DNA from: an uncultured Pontibacter sp. | GTDB lineage: Bacteria > Bacteroidota > Bacteroidia > Cytophagales > Hymenobacteraceae | Direction: 5' to 3' | NCBI RefSeq assembly: GCF_947495565.1 | Contig: NZ_CANLZM010000014.1 | Coordinates: 1-64,000, forward strand | DNA length: 64,000 nucleotides | Shown: positions 35,713 through 44,965 of the stretch, one piece after another | Position numbering within the stretch: the stretch's first letter is position 1 | Layout: every line of letters begins with the position of its first letter | Translations under genes and position numbers: made by a program | Notes under the pieces: model-generated | Databases searched by the model: none | Seen by the model: the letters and a program-made list of their open reading frames with translations, nothing else | What the model was told of the DNA's origin: nothing

Positions 35713-36711
35713 TTATTTTGAATCGTATGCCCACTTCAGGTAGATAGCACCCCAGGTAAAACCGCCGCCAAAAGCAGCCAGTACAATATTATCGCCTTTC
35801 TTTAGCTGGCTTTCATACTCCCAAAGGCAAAGCGGGATAGTGCCGCTGGTGGTATTGCCATACTTGTGGATGTTCAGCATCACTTTCTCGTTGCTGAGGC
35901 CCATACGGTTAGCAGTAGCCTCAATAATACGCTTGTTTGCCTGGTGCGGCACCAGCCAAGCCACATCGTCACCGGTCAGTTGGTTGCGCTCCATGATCTC
36001 TGCAGATACGTCAGCCATACCTTTCACAGCGAATTTAAACACCTGTTGCCCCTCCTGGAAGGCATAATGCTCACGTGCCTCTACTGTTTCAATAGTGGCA
36101 GGCTTGCGGCTCCCACCGGCTTTCATGTGCAGAAACGGAGCTCCACTACCATCAGACTTCAGAATAGAATCCTGAATGCCCAGACCCTCTGTGTTAGGCT
36201 CCAGCATGACAGCCCCGCCGCCATCACCGAAAATAATACAGGTAGCACGATCCGTGTAATCTACAATAGAAGACATCTTATCGGCTCCCACTACTATTAC
36301 TTTCTTATACTGGCCTGACTCGACAAACTTAGACGCTGTAGCCAGGGCAAACAAGAAGCCTGAGCAGGCAGCCTGCAGGTCATAACCGAAAGCGTTTACG
36401 GCACCCACTTCAGCTGTTATTAGGTTAGCCGTGGCCGGAAACACCATGTCAGGCGTAGTGGTGGCACAGATAAGCAAGTCTACTTCCTCTGGCTTGGTGT
36501 TCGTTTTTTCAAGTAAGTCTTTCACTGCCGGCACCGCTATATGCGATGTACCCATGCCTTCGCCCTTCAGGATACGCCTCTCCTTAATGCCGGTTCGTGA
36601 AGTGATCCATTCATCGTTGGTCTCAACCATCGTCTCAAGCTCCTGGTTAGTAAGCACGTAATCGGGTACGTAGCCACTTACACCGGTAATGGCGGCAGTA
36701 ATCTTACTCAT
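35713..36711 (-). CDS. fabH: Beta-ketoacyl-ACP synthase III
   Basis: A 332-residue condensing enzyme that starts fatty acid chains from acetyl- or branched acyl-CoA and malonyl-ACP. The nucleophile Cys116 lies in [12 protein letters not shown]; the catalytic His is in VPHQANKRI and the Asn in [10 protein letters not shown]. It is the last gene of yceD-rpmF-plsX-fabH, a conserved order linking phospholipid and fatty acid synthesis. A terminator-like hairpin lies between plsX and fabH, so fabH may be attenuated or have its own promoter. Confidence 0.96.
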   Translation of the reverse strand: MSKITAAITGVSGYVPDYVLTNQELETMVETNDEWITSRTGIKERRILKGEGMGTSHIAVPAVKDLLEKTNTKPEEVDLLICATTTPDMVFPATANLITAEVGAVNAFGYDLQAACSGFLFALATASKFVESGQYKKVIVVGADKMSSIVDYTDRATCIIFGDGGGAVMLEPNTEGLGIQDSILKSDGSGAPFLHMKAGGSRKPATIETVEAREHYAFQEGQQVFKFAVKGMADVSAEIMERNQLTGDDVAWLVPHQANKRIIEATANRMGLSNEKVMLNIHKYGNTTSGTIPLCLWEYESQLKKGDNIVLAAFGGGFTWGAIYLKWAYDSK

Positions 36712-36757
36712 TTGTTAATTTAGTTTGGGTGATAAAGATTAAGGGAGGCAATTTAAT

Positions 36758-36820
36758 AAAAAAAACTTGGCATAACCTGTCAGTTTCTTTAAAAAGAATC
36801 TTTTAACAGTTTATGCCAAG
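36758..36820 (-). terminator. Terminator or attenuator between plsX and fabH
   Basis: CTTGGCATAACCTGT (36766-36780) faces its complement at 36806-36820 with one mismatch, and the loop contains a second small stem (TTCTTT/AAAGAA). On the minus strand the hairpin is followed by eight T's (36758-36765). This is a full intrinsic terminator inside an otherwise conserved operon. Confidence 0.75.
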
Positions 36821-36858
36821 TATAAAGTGTATTTGTAGGCTTACGCCCCGCAGCTTTA

Positions 36859-37800
36859 TTATTCGCTGTAGTGTTTCTTGATGCGCTCCCAAACTTTAGA
36901 AGAGACCATTTTCTGTGCCTGTAGCACCATGTTTTTTACGGCTGTCGGGCTTGATACCCCATGGCCAATCACTACGTTGCCGTTAACACCTAATATAGGG
37001 CTTCCGCCTTCCGCTTCGTAGTTAAACTTATCGAAGAAGGGGTCGCTAATGCCTTTCTCATGCATCACGTCGTAAAGCGACTCTGCCATTTTAAGGATAA
37101 TGTTGCCTGTATAGCCGTCGCACACAATTACATCCGCCTTATCGTTAAAAAGGTCACGACCTTCTATGTTACCGATAAAGTTAATGTTGGTGTTGGCCTT
37201 CAGGCGCTGGTGAGCGGCCTGAACTACCACAGTGCCTTTGCCTTCTTCCTCGCCAAGGTTCATTAAACCAACCTTTGGGTTTTGGATGTCCAGCACGTAT
37301 TTAGCGTAAATAGAGCCAAGCTCGCCGAATTGCTCCAGCACTTCAGGCTTGCATTCTGCGTTAGCGCCTACGTCCAGTATAACCCCGTATCCACCGCGCA
37401 GCTTAGGAACAAAGTTCGCGATAGATGGACGCAGGATACCCTCAATTGCTTTTACGCTGAACATGGCTCCAACCAGCATGGCTCCAGTATTACCGGCGCT
37501 ACAGAAAGCATCAGCTTTCTGCATTTTTAGCAGGCCAAAGCCTATAGCTATGCTGGAGTCGGTTTTATGCGTCAGGGCCTTGGTAGGGTGTTCGCCCATC
37601 TCAATTACCTGGCTGGCATTTACAACTACGATGCTGTTACCTGTGTAACCATATTCCTTGAGCAGACTGTTCACTACATCCTCTTTGCCAATCAGCATGA
37701 TGGATGTACCTTCGTCTATCTCCTGAGCAGCCATAATAGCACCTTTCACAATTGCTTCGGGTGCAAAATCACCGCCCATGGCGTCTAAAGCGATTCTCAT
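36859..37800 (-). CDS. plsX: Phosphate acyltransferase PlsX
   Basis: A 313-residue enzyme that turns acyl-ACP into acyl-phosphate for phospholipid synthesis. Signature parts are [64 protein letters not shown] and [15 protein letters not shown]. It is a peripheral membrane protein. It lies 51 bases downstream of rpmF on the same strand. Confidence 0.97.
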   Translation of the reverse strand: MRIALDAMGGDFAPEAIVKGAIMAAQEIDEGTSIMLIGKEDVVNSLLKEYGYTGNSIVVVNASQVIEMGEHPTKALTHKTDSSIAIGFGLLKMQKADAFCSAGNTGAMLVGAMFSVKAIEGILRPSIANFVPKLRGGYGVILDVGANAECKPEVLEQFGELGSIYAKYVLDIQNPKVGLMNLGEEEGKGTVVVQAAHQRLKANTNINFIGNIEGRDLFNDKADVIVCDGYTGNIILKMAESLYDVMHEKGISDPFFDKFNYEAEGGSPILGVNGNVVIGHGVSSPTAVKNMVLQAQKMVSSKVWERIKKHYSE

Positions 37801-37851
37801 TTACAGGGGGTGTTAAAATTATACAGTACTAAAACTAAAGCAGGCGAATGC

Positions 37852-38049
37852 TTACTGGGCGTTAGTTGTATAATTTTTGATAGCCAGCTTGCCTTTGTGA
37901 TACAGGTCGCCGTCTACCACGTAAGCATGGTGATAAAGGTGTGGCGTGTCTGTAGTAGGGCAAATTGCAATGGCTTTTTCAGAGAGACCCTGATGTGTTC
38001 TTCTTTTATCTCTTCTGGTCTTCGAAATCTTACGTTTTGGATGTGCCAT
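37852..38049 (-). CDS. rpmF: 50S ribosomal protein L32
   Basis: Sixty-five residues, MAHPKRKISKTRRDKRRTHQ at the N-terminus and a C-terminal VDGDLYHKGKLAI. The zinc-ribbon cysteines found in some L32 proteins are missing apart from one (AICPTT), so this is the zinc-independent form. It sits between yceD and plsX, the standard bacterial order. Confidence 0.96.
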   Translation of the reverse strand: MAHPKRKISKTRRDKRRTHQGLSEKAIAICPTTDTPHLYHHAYVVDGDLYHKGKLAIKNYTTNAQ

Positions 38050-38099
38050 TTTTAGTTAATGATTTACTTACGTTTATACTTTATACTTCTGAAATTCTT

Positions 38100-38645
38100 T
38101 TAGTTAAGGTTTCTAAGGGCGTCCCAGCGCGGGTCTGTGTCATCCTCGTCGTCCTCATCCTCGTCTGTGTCAGCGTCGTCGCGGGAGCTGTAAATCAGGA
38201 TATCCCGATCATCTTCCTCCTCCTCGTCTTCTTCCTCCACAAAACGTGGGTGCAGTTTCTTCATCGGCAGCGACAACCCGATATAATCGTACAGGTGTTG
38301 CGCAATGTTGATTGCCTGCGTGTTTGGCGTTATCTGCCACAAGTCGTCATCCAGCTCCACATTCTCGTCTCCATACTTGATACGGAACGCAGCCTGAACA
38401 TCTAACGGGTAGTCAAACTCCTCCAGGCTTCTGTCGCAGGTTAAGCGTACATGGCCCTTAATGTCGAAACGGAAAGTAAGCAGCGACTCTGTCTTATCCA
38501 GTTCCACATCAGCAGTCAGGTTGCCGCCAAGTATAATCTCCTTCCCGAATTCCTCAAAAAAGTCATCGTTCAGCAGAAACTCATACTTGTGTTTCCTGTT
38601 ACTGAGCTTGGCAATGCCGATTTCATAATCTCTTAGCTTCTTCAC
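38100..38645 (-). CDS. yceD: YceD-family (DUF177) protein
   Basis: About 181 residues. The core has RDYEIGIAKLSNRKHKYEFL, VELDKTESLLTFRFDIKGHV, CDRSLEEFDYPLDVQAAFRI, and a very acidic C-terminal part (EEEDEEEEDDRD and DTDEDEDDEDDTD) before DPRWDALRNL. YceD is linked to 23S rRNA and fatty acid gene control and precedes rpmF in most bacteria. I chose the GTG at 38643-38645 (VKKLRDYEI). The longer frame starting at a TTG (38675) would begin inside the promoter -7 element and cannot be transcribed from it. Confidence 0.9.
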   Translation of the reverse strand: MKKLRDYEIGIAKLSNRKHKYEFLLNDDFFEEFGKEIILGGNLTADVELDKTESLLTFRFDIKGHVRLTCDRSLEEFDYPLDVQAAFRIKYGDENVELDDDLWQITPNTQAINIAQHLYDYIGLSLPMKKLHPRFVEEEDEEEEDDRDILIYSSRDDADTDEDEDDEDDTDPRWDALRNLN

Positions 38646-38673
38646 ACCAATCGACTCTTTATTGCAAGGTTGC

Positions 38674-38681
38674 AAAATTAG
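38674..38681 (-). promoter_or_regulatory. -7 element of the yceD-rpmF-plsX operon
   Basis: The minus strand reads TAATTTTG followed by CAACC, a match to TAnnTTTG. The start codon of yceD (GTG, 38645) lies about 28 bases downstream. Confidence 0.55.
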
Positions 38682-38716
38682 AATATAATTCTGATAAATA
38701 AAATACTCTGCCTTAT

Positions 38717-39739
38717 TTATACTGCAGGATTTGCCTCTAGTTGGCGTTTGCGGATAATATCGCAGGCAAGGAACAGCGCTTCCCGGAAAGAGGTTTCATT
38801 GGCAATGTGCTTTGCTGCAATATCATAGGCGGTGCCGTGGTCAGGTGAGGTACGCACAATTGGCAGTCCGGCCGTATAGTTTACGCCGCTCTCAAACGCC
38901 AAGGTTTTAAACGGAATCAGCCCCTGGTCGTGGTACATGGCCAAAACGGCATCTACTTGGCGGTACTGCTGCATGCCAAAGAAGCCATCGGCAGGGTAGG
39001 GGCCAAACACCAGGTGCCCGCGCTCTTTCATCTGCATAATGGTCGGGCGGATAATCTCTACATCTTCTGTGCCCAGCAAACCTTGCTCACCGGCATGCGG
39101 ATTAAGACCCAACACCGCTACGCGCGGCTTCAATATGCCAAAATCATTGCGCAGCGAGCTCAGTAAAATAGTCAGCTTTCGGATTAGCAGCTGCTCCGTT
39201 AGCTTGCCAGAAACATCCTTTAGAGGCATATGACCGGTAACGGTAGCTACGCGCAGATCGCCGCTCACGAGCAGCATCAGGCTCTCCGGCGCATCAAAAT
39301 AAGAGGTGAGGAACTCCGTATGTCCAGGAAATTTAAATTCTTCTGCCTGAATATTGTCTTTGTTGATTGGAGCCGTTACCAACCCGTCCAGAAAACCTGC
39401 TTTCAAATCCCGGGAGGCTGTCAGTAAAGAATCCAGCGATGCTTTGCCGGATTCTGGCGTTGGTGTGCCAGGGTTTAGTTCAAGGTCATGGTCCCAGCAG
39501 GTAATCAGGTTAACCTTACGAGGTGCAAGGTCCTGTACAGATGTTGCCTGCTGGTAGTTAAAATGCTCTGAGTGCAGTGCCTTGCGCACTTTATTGAGTA
39601 CTGCCGCTGAGCCGTAAATGACTGGCGTGCAGTAGTTGAGGATGCGGTTATCAGCCAACGTTTTCACGATTACCTCTGGACCGATGCCGTTGGTGTCGCC
39701 GATGCTGATGCCTAATTTTATTTTATACTTGTTATCCAT
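38717..39739 (-). CDS. pdxA: 4-hydroxythreonine-4-phosphate dehydrogenase
   Basis: A 340-residue enzyme of pyridoxal phosphate synthesis. It opens KIKLGISIGDTNGIGPEVIV, has FPGHTEFLTSYF (metal-binding His), GLNPHAGEQGLLGTED with the second His, and MYHDQGLIPFKTLAFESGVN with the third. The end RTSPDHGTAYDIAAK is typical. It lies seven bases after pepA on the same strand, so the two are probably co-transcribed. Confidence 0.97.
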   Translation of the reverse strand: MDNKYKIKLGISIGDTNGIGPEVIVKTLADNRILNYCTPVIYGSAAVLNKVRKALHSEHFNYQQATSVQDLAPRKVNLITCWDHDLELNPGTPTPESGKASLDSLLTASRDLKAGFLDGLVTAPINKDNIQAEEFKFPGHTEFLTSYFDAPESLMLLVSGDLRVATVTGHMPLKDVSGKLTEQLLIRKLTILLSSLRNDFGILKPRVAVLGLNPHAGEQGLLGTEDVEIIRPTIMQMKERGHLVFGPYPADGFFGMQQYRQVDAVLAMYHDQGLIPFKTLAFESGVNYTAGLPIVRTSPDHGTAYDIAAKHIANETSFREALFLACDIIRKRQLEANPAV

Positions 39740-39746
39740 GTCTGGT

Positions 39747-41180
39747 TTATCGTGCCAAAGCGCTAAGGTAGTTGTAAACTAAACGAACACAAGTACCTGT
39801 GCCCATTTTGCCACGGTAAGAGTCTTCGCCGTGCAGGTAAGCCGTGCCGGCAATATCAAAGTGCACCCAAGGGTAGCTGGTGAAAACCTCCAGAAACTTA
39901 CCGGCCGTGATAGCGCCTGCGTCGGCACCGCCCAGGTTCTTGATATCCGCCACGTCCGATTCAATCTGTTTTTTATATTCGTCCCACAACGGAAACTCCA
40001 CCAGGCGCTCATGTACGTTCTCACCGGCTTTTTTGAGGCCGTTCATCACTTCTTCGTCTGCCGTGCCCATGGCCACAGCGGCTTCTTTGCCTATCGCGCG
40101 CATCGCGGAGCCTGTGAGTGTTGCAAAATCCAGCACCAGCTCCGGGTTATACTTTTTGGCAAAGCTCAGTGCGTCGGCAAGTATAAGACGGCCTTCTGCG
40201 TCGGTGTTCAGTACCTCCACAGTCATGCCGTTAAACATTGTAATCACGTCGCCGGGGGCCACAGCTTGCCCGCCGGGGCGGTTGTCGGTGGCAGGTATCA
40301 GGCCGATGACGTGCAGCGGCAGTTTGTTTTTGGCCACGGCATAAAGTATACCAGCCACGGCGGCAGCGCCTGCCATATCGGATTTCATGAAATCCATGGA
40401 GTTTGGCGTTGGCTTCAGGCTCAGGCCACCGGTGTCGTACACCACGCCTTTGCCTACCAGCACGTATGGCTTGCTGTTTTTAGCGTTCTCCGGCTTCCAC
40501 TCTATAATATTAAAAGTGGCCGGTTCATCACTGCCCTGGTTTACGGCCAGCAAGCCGCCCATTTTCAGCGACTGTATCTGAAGCTCGTCCAGCACCTCGG
40601 TTTTAAAGCCAGCCTGATCGCCCAGCTCCTCCAGCTGCATGCTGAACTGCGTGGCCGACTGGTGGCTGTGCGGTTCGTTTACCAGGTCGCGGGCCTGCAA
40701 CACGGCTTCCAGCACGTTGCCAAGCTCCAGAACCTGCTGCTCTGTTACCTGCTCATCTGCAATAGTTACACTTTGCAGCGGGCTAGGTTTGGCATCTTTG
40801 GTTTTATGCTTGATGTATGTATAGTTGCTCAGGTAAATGCCCTCGGCCAAGTATAAGCCAGCTCCGGAATCGGTTTTATCAAGTACCGAGATACTCGCCA
40901 CCTTATCCGTTTTCAGCTGCTTTAATAAAGTATGGCCCGCCTGGCGGATAGCTTCCTTGCGGCTGTTCTCTGTTTTATTGTCAGGGGCCACCACTAGGTA
41001 TACGCGGTGCGTATAGCGGTTCAGAGGTATGAATGTAGCCTCCTGCTGTACCTGCTGCTGCACATACTGTTGCTCCTCGGGCTGCAGCTCTTGTAGCTGC
41101 CTTACCTGATCTTTGGCCACTATCAGGGCCAGATCGGTATTTTTCGTTAAGCTTGTATCGTATTTAAGTTGTGTTGGCAT
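39747..41180 (-). CDS. pepA: Leucyl aminopeptidase (M17 family)
   Basis: About 477 residues. The start is the ATG at 41178-41180 (MPTQLKYDTSLTKN); the much longer frame upstream to 41705 only runs antisense through rsmA. The C-terminal catalytic domain has VGKGVVYDTGGLSLKPTPNS, MKSDMAGAAAVAGILYAVA, the family signature NTDAEGRLILADALSFAKKY, and VDFATLTGSAMRAIG-like DFATLTGS. It releases N-terminal residues with two metal ions in the cytoplasm. Divergent from rsmA; pdxA follows. Confidence 0.94.
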   Translation of the reverse strand: MPTQLKYDTSLTKNTDLALIVAKDQVRQLQELQPEEQQYVQQQVQQEATFIPLNRYTHRVYLVVAPDNKTENSRKEAIRQAGHTLLKQLKTDKVASISVLDKTDSGAGLYLAEGIYLSNYTYIKHKTKDAKPSPLQSVTIADEQVTEQQVLELGNVLEAVLQARDLVNEPHSHQSATQFSMQLEELGDQAGFKTEVLDELQIQSLKMGGLLAVNQGSDEPATFNIIEWKPENAKNSKPYVLVGKGVVYDTGGLSLKPTPNSMDFMKSDMAGAAAVAGILYAVAKNKLPLHVIGLIPATDNRPGGQAVAPGDVITMFNGMTVEVLNTDAEGRLILADALSFAKKYNPELVLDFATLTGSAMRAIGKEAAVAMGTADEEVMNGLKKAGENVHERLVEFPLWDEYKKQIESDVADIKNLGGADAGAITAGKFLEVFTSYPWVHFDIAGTAYLHGEDSYRGKMGTGTCVRLVYNYLSALAR

Positions 41181-41302
41181 CTGTCGTTCGTATCTTTGAG
41201 AGCGCAATATAGTAAGTATAATACGTAATGCGAAAACCGGAGCCACCGTGGCTTTTGCCGGAATTTGCGTACAATTAAAGTATAACGGTTTTAAGCGGAA
41301 AA

Positions 41303-41311
41303 GTATACTTT
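41303..41311 (+). promoter_or_regulatory. Probable -7 element of rsmA
   Basis: GTATACTTTGCGCC around 41302-41315 resembles the TA-TTTGCACC element seen at the tRNA and ruvC promoters, with a spacing that deviates by one base. The rsmA start chosen (GTG, 41340) lies about 29 bases downstream; a TTG at 41310 would fall inside this element. Confidence 0.35.
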
Positions 41312-41339
41312 GCGCCCGCAAAACCATAAGCAACACAAC

Positions 41340-42125
41340 GTGAGCAACGTAAGACCCAAGAAGCACCTGGGCCAGCATTTCCTGGTAGACCAGAACATTG
41401 CAATAAAAATAGTGGAGCAGCTCACGCTGCCAGGCGGCGTGCAGGACGTGCTGGAGATAGGCCCGGGTATGGGTGTGCTCACGCAGTATCTTTTGCAGCA
41501 CAAGGAGTATAGCACCACAGTAGTAGATATTGACCGGGAGTCTATCGCTTACCTGCAGCAGCACTTTCCGCAGCTCGGCGACCGCATCATCTCTGCAGAT
41601 TTTCTGAAAACGGACCTGAGTACGCTGTTCCCGGGCAGGTTTGCCATCATCGGTAACTTTCCTTACAACATTTCGAGCCAGATCTTTTTTAAAGTGCTGG
41701 AGCACCGCGATGTGGTACCGGAGGTGGTGTGTATGCTACAAAAGGAAGTGGCCGAACGGCTGGCTTCGCCTCCGGGCTCCAAGGCGTATGGCATCCTGAG
41801 TGTGCTGCTGCAGGCGTTTTATACCATAGACTATAAATTTACGGTAAGCGAGCATGTGTTTAACCCGCCGCCAAAGGTAAAGTCGGCGGTAATCGGGCTG
41901 GTGCGTAACAATGTGCAAAAGCTGGCCTGCGATGAGAAGTTGTTTCACCAGGTGGTGAAGATGAGTTTTGGCACACGCCGTAAAACGCTGCGCAACTCGC
42001 TACGAAATTATAACTTGCCGCCCGAAGTACAGGCCATGCCCGTATTTGATAAGCGCGCCGAACAGCTTTCGGTGCAGGATTTCGTAGAACTGACCCAATT
42101 AGTTGAGCAGAGTATAAAACAATAG
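41340..42125 (+). CDS. rsmA: 16S rRNA dimethyladenosine transferase
   Basis: About 261 residues. It methylates the two adjacent adenines near the 3' end of 16S rRNA with S-adenosylmethionine. Signature parts are RPKKHLGQHFLVDQNIAIKI, LEIGPGMGVLTQYLLQ (SAM loop), the catalytic IIGNFPYNISSQIFFKVLEH and FGTRRKTLRNSLRNY. I chose GTG at 41340 because the upstream TTG overlaps the likely promoter. The mgtE gene starts one base after the stop codon, so the two are an operon. Confidence 0.95.
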   Translation: MSNVRPKKHLGQHFLVDQNIAIKIVEQLTLPGGVQDVLEIGPGMGVLTQYLLQHKEYSTTVVDIDRESIAYLQQHFPQLGDRIISADFLKTDLSTLFPGRFAIIGNFPYNISSQIFFKVLEHRDVVPEVVCMLQKEVAERLASPPGSKAYGILSVLLQAFYTIDYKFTVSEHVFNPPPKVKSAVIGLVRNNVQKLACDEKLFHQVVKMSFGTRRKTLRNSLRNYNLPPEVQAMPVFDKRAEQLSVQDFVELTQLVEQSIKQ

Positions 42126-42126
42126 T

Positions 42127-43479
42127 ATGCAGGTAGAGATCACACGTGAGTATATTGAGCAGGTAGAGGGGGCCATTGAACGCCAGGACCGGGAGTTTAT
42201 TCTGAGTACTATGGATGAGATGCACCCTGCCGACATTATCACGGTGCTCTACGAGCTGGATGCCAACGAGTCGCGCTACATACTGGACCTGCTGCCGCCG
42301 GAGGTAGGGGCTGAGATCCTGAGCGACCTGGATGAAGACATCCGCAACGAGTTCCTTGATAAATTTACCAGCGAGGAGATTGCCCGGTACCTAAGTCTGA
42401 TGCACTCTGATGATGCCGTGGATATTCTGAACGAGCAGTCGGTGCAGACGCGGGAGGAGGTAATCGCCCATATCGATAACGATGAGCAGGCTGCCGCCAT
42501 CCTGGACCTGCTGCACTACGAGGAGGACTGCGCCGGCGGTCTGATGGCAAAGGAGCTCATAAAAGTAAACCTGAACTGGCGTGTAAGGCAGTGTATAGAG
42601 GAGGTGCGGCGGCAGGCCGAGCGGGTAGCCCGAATTTATACGGTATATGTAGTCGATAACCGCGATAAGCTGCTGGGCCGCGTCAGTGTAAAGCGCCTGC
42701 TGCTCTCTAAAGACGATACCCAGGTAAAGGATATTTACAGTGAGGATGTAATCTCGATTGAGTCTTACAAAGACGAAAGTGAGGTGGTAAGCGTGATGCA
42801 GCGCTACGACCTGGAAGCCATACCTGTAGTGAATATACAAGGCCGCCTGTTAGGGCGTATCACCATCGACGACGTGGTGGACGTAATGCAGGAGCAGGCC
42901 GAACTCAGCCGCCAGCTCATGACCGGTATCTCCGAAAATGTCGAGGAAGACGACAGTGTGCTGCGTATTTCCCGCGCCCGTTTGCCCTGGCTGATCATAG
43001 GTATGGTGGGTGGTTTGCTGGCGGCGCATTTCATGGGCTTTTATGAGGATGATATAGCGCTGCTGCCGGCCATTGCGCTTTTTGTGCCGCTCATAACGGC
43101 TACGGGCGGTAACGTGGGCATCCAATCCTCTTCCATCATTATACAAACCCTGTCCTCAAACGAGGTGATGTTTGATAACATTACGCAGCGTTTGATTAAG
43201 GTGGTACTGGTGGCGCTGCTCAATGCGTTCATCATTTCCATACTTGTTTTTGCGGCTACGTACCTGTTTAAGAGCGATTTTACACTGGCTATGGTGGTGT
43301 CGGTGGCTTTGTTCTCGGTTGTGATGCTTGCCTCCATGATGGGCACGATTACACCTATGGTTCTGGACAAGTTCGGCATCAACCCTGCCGTGGCAGCCGG
43401 GCCATTTATAACCACCGCCAACGACCTGTTAGGGCTAACGATCTACTTCGGCATAGCGCACATGCTTTATAATCTTTAA
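42127..43479 (+). CDS. mgtE: MgtE-type magnesium transporter
   Basis: A 450-residue channel. The N domain (about 1-130) has DMHPADIITVLYELD-like repeats, TSEEIARYLSLMHSDDAVDI, then a CBS pair (about 135-255) with YTVYVVDNRDKLLGRVSVKR and LEAIPVVNIQGRLLGRITID, and five membrane helices (about 285-450) with ATGGNVGIQSSSIIIQTLSS and PFITTANDLLGLTIYFGIA. The helices form the Mg2+ pore; the cytoplasmic part closes it when Mg2+ is high. Downstream a weak hairpin (AACAGCTG/CAGCTGTT, 43495-43534) may terminate. Confidence 0.95.
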   Translation: MQVEITREYIEQVEGAIERQDREFILSTMDEMHPADIITVLYELDANESRYILDLLPPEVGAEILSDLDEDIRNEFLDKFTSEEIARYLSLMHSDDAVDILNEQSVQTREEVIAHIDNDEQAAAILDLLHYEEDCAGGLMAKELIKVNLNWRVRQCIEEVRRQAERVARIYTVYVVDNRDKLLGRVSVKRLLLSKDDTQVKDIYSEDVISIESYKDESEVVSVMQRYDLEAIPVVNIQGRLLGRITIDDVVDVMQEQAELSRQLMTGISENVEEDDSVLRISRARLPWLIIGMVGGLLAAHFMGFYEDDIALLPAIALFVPLITATGGNVGIQSSSIIIQTLSSNEVMFDNITQRLIKVVLVALLNAFIISILVFAATYLFKSDFTLAMVVSVALFSVVMLASMMGTITPMVLDKFGINPAVAAGPFITTANDLLGLTIYFGIAHMLYNL

Positions 43480-43646
43480 GTAATATTTATCTTGAACAGC
43501 TGTTTTTCAAGCCTGACGACTTAAAGCAGCTGTTTTAGGTTACAGTCAAAGTATAAACTGAAGCTCAGGTGAAGTATAAAAGCTACAATTCATCATCAAT
43601 AAGAGTAAAATATAGTCAGGAAAACTTAATCAAACCTTAAAGACCA

Positions 43647-44603
43647 GTGCTAGACAAACCATCCAAATCCTCTGTTCTAATTATCGATGAGATACATCCG
43701 AGCATTTTTATTATGCTGGATAGTATAGGTGTGGAGGCAGATTACCGGCCAAGTATAAAGCCGGAGGAGGTGCGGGAGGCGCTGAAAGGCTTTGAGGGAC
43801 TGATTGTGCGTAGCAAAATGCGCATTACAGCAGAAACGCTGGAGCTGGCTAACAACCTAAAATATATAGCACGGGCAGGTGCCGGAGTAGACAACATAGA
43901 CCAGCAGGCGCTACAGGAGCGCGGTATTGCTCTGCTTGCCGCTAACGAAGGCAACAGCCAGGCGGTAGGTGAATTTGCAGTAGGCACACTGCTGGCGTTG
44001 CTGCGCAACATCTCCCGCAGCCACAGCCAGGTGCAGCAAAAAGTATGGCTACGTGAGGCAAACCGTGGCGAGGAAATCTATGGCAAAACCGTGGGCATTA
44101 TCGGGTTCGGGAACATGGGGCAGCGTTTTGCGCACACACTCTCTGGTTTCGGGTGCCGCCTGTTGGCTTACGACCGCTTTGCACCCGAGAAGATTAGCCT
44201 GCCGGTAACTTCGGTAACGCTGGAGCAGATACAGGCAGAAGCCGATGTGGTAAGCTTGCACATACCGTTTATACATGAAAACCTGGGCTTCGCCAGCGAT
44301 GCCTTTTTCAGTAGGTTCAGTAGGCCTGTTTGGTTCCTGAACACCTCTCGCGGCGATGTGGTGGATCAGCAGGCGCTGGTACGACACTTACAGGCGGGAA
44401 GTATAAAGGGCGCCGCCCTGGATGTGCTTGAAAATGAAAAGCTGCAGACCCTGACTGCGCAGCAACAGCAGGATTTTGACTTCCTGGCTTCCGCCCCCAA
44501 CGTTATACTTACCCCGCACATAGCCGGCTGGACGCATGAGTCTTACGTGAAGATTAACGAGGTGCTGGTGCAGAAAATACAGCAGCTCCTGATGGTAGAT
44601 TAG
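43647..44603 (+). CDS. D-2-hydroxyacid dehydrogenase, phosphoglycerate dehydrogenase type
   Basis: A 318-residue NAD-dependent dehydrogenase. The N-terminal part has LKYIARAGAGVDNIDQQALQ, the cofactor loop VGIIGFGNMGQRFAHTL (GxGxxG), and the C-terminal catalytic residues in NTSRGDVVDQQALV (Arg), ALDVLENEKL (Glu) and PHIAGWTHES (His). It resembles SerA but lacks the ACT regulatory domain. The start is GTG at 43647, since no ATG fits. Serine synthesis is a likely but unproven role. Confidence 0.85.
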   Translation: MLDKPSKSSVLIIDEIHPSIFIMLDSIGVEADYRPSIKPEEVREALKGFEGLIVRSKMRITAETLELANNLKYIARAGAGVDNIDQQALQERGIALLAANEGNSQAVGEFAVGTLLALLRNISRSHSQVQQKVWLREANRGEEIYGKTVGIIGFGNMGQRFAHTLSGFGCRLLAYDRFAPEKISLPVTSVTLEQIQAEADVVSLHIPFIHENLGFASDAFFSRFSRPVWFLNTSRGDVVDQQALVRHLQAGSIKGAALDVLENEKLQTLTAQQQQDFDFLASAPNVILTPHIAGWTHESYVKINEVLVQKIQQLLMVD

Positions 44604-44750
44604 CAATTGCTGAGGCACAAACTTAAAACAGCAAGGTTCTGAAAAGCTGCGTTTAACATTTACCAAAGAGCCATACTTAACCCGATTATTACCCATTGCC
44701 GTAGTAAATAATACAGGAAAATAAATTCTGCGGTATATCTTAAATATTTT

Positions 44751-44758
44751 TATCTTTG
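44751..44758 (+). promoter_or_regulatory. -7 element in front of the greA leader
   Basis: TATCTTTG is a full match to TAnnTTTG and is followed by C. Transcription would begin near 44764, about 200 bases before the greA start codon. A good -33 TTG is not visible. Confidence 0.5.
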
Positions 44759-44763
44759 CTTTA

Positions 44764-44936
44764 TACATCCGCAACGGGGGAGGAGCTTCCGTGTGCTCAA
44801 GAAATGTAAAAAGTCAGGCTTATGCTAAACTTGGTGGCCGCTAAAAGTATAAAAGGCGCCACACTGGAAAAGAATTAAATTATTTTACATATTTGGCAAA
44901 AAGAACGGTTATGCAGGCCATAACCGTTCTTTTTGT
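44764..44936 (+). ncRNA. Candidate leader or small RNA ended by a terminator before greA
   Basis: Between the -7 element and a strong terminator lie about 170 bases with no reading frame of note but with clear pairing: GTGGCCGC faces GCGCCAC near 44831-44865, and ATGTAAAA near 44804 can pair with TTTTACAT near 44884. The RNA would end in the T-run 30 bases before the greA ATG. It could be a free-standing small RNA or an attenuated greA leader. I do not recognise any Rfam family in it; 6S RNA was considered and cannot be shown. Confidence 0.45.
44898..44934 (+). terminator. Strong intrinsic terminator 31 bases before greA
   Basis: Arms of 16 bases (AAAAAGAACGGTTATG and its complement) enclose CAGGC, followed by TTTTTGTTTTTGTGTTTT. 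All features of an intrinsic terminator are present. It must be bypassed, or a promoter must lie in the next 30 bases, for greA to be expressed. Confidence 0.85.
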
Positions 44937-44965
44937 TTTTGTGTTTTAAACGTGAAAACCTAACT

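Noticed and set aside
39831..40856. Plus-strand 341-codon frame antisense to pepA
   Set aside because: Shadow of the well-conserved aminopeptidase; His/Val/Gln-rich composition typical of a complement frame.
41181..41705. N-terminal extension of the aminopeptidase frame by 175 codons
   Set aside because: It runs antisense through rsmA and has no resemblance to M17 proteins; the family start is at 41180.
44764..44936. Reading the greA leader as 6S RNA, tmRNA or a known riboswitch
   Set aside because: None of the conserved cores I know (SAM, TPP, cobalamin, tmRNA ends) is present; kept only as an unassigned RNA.
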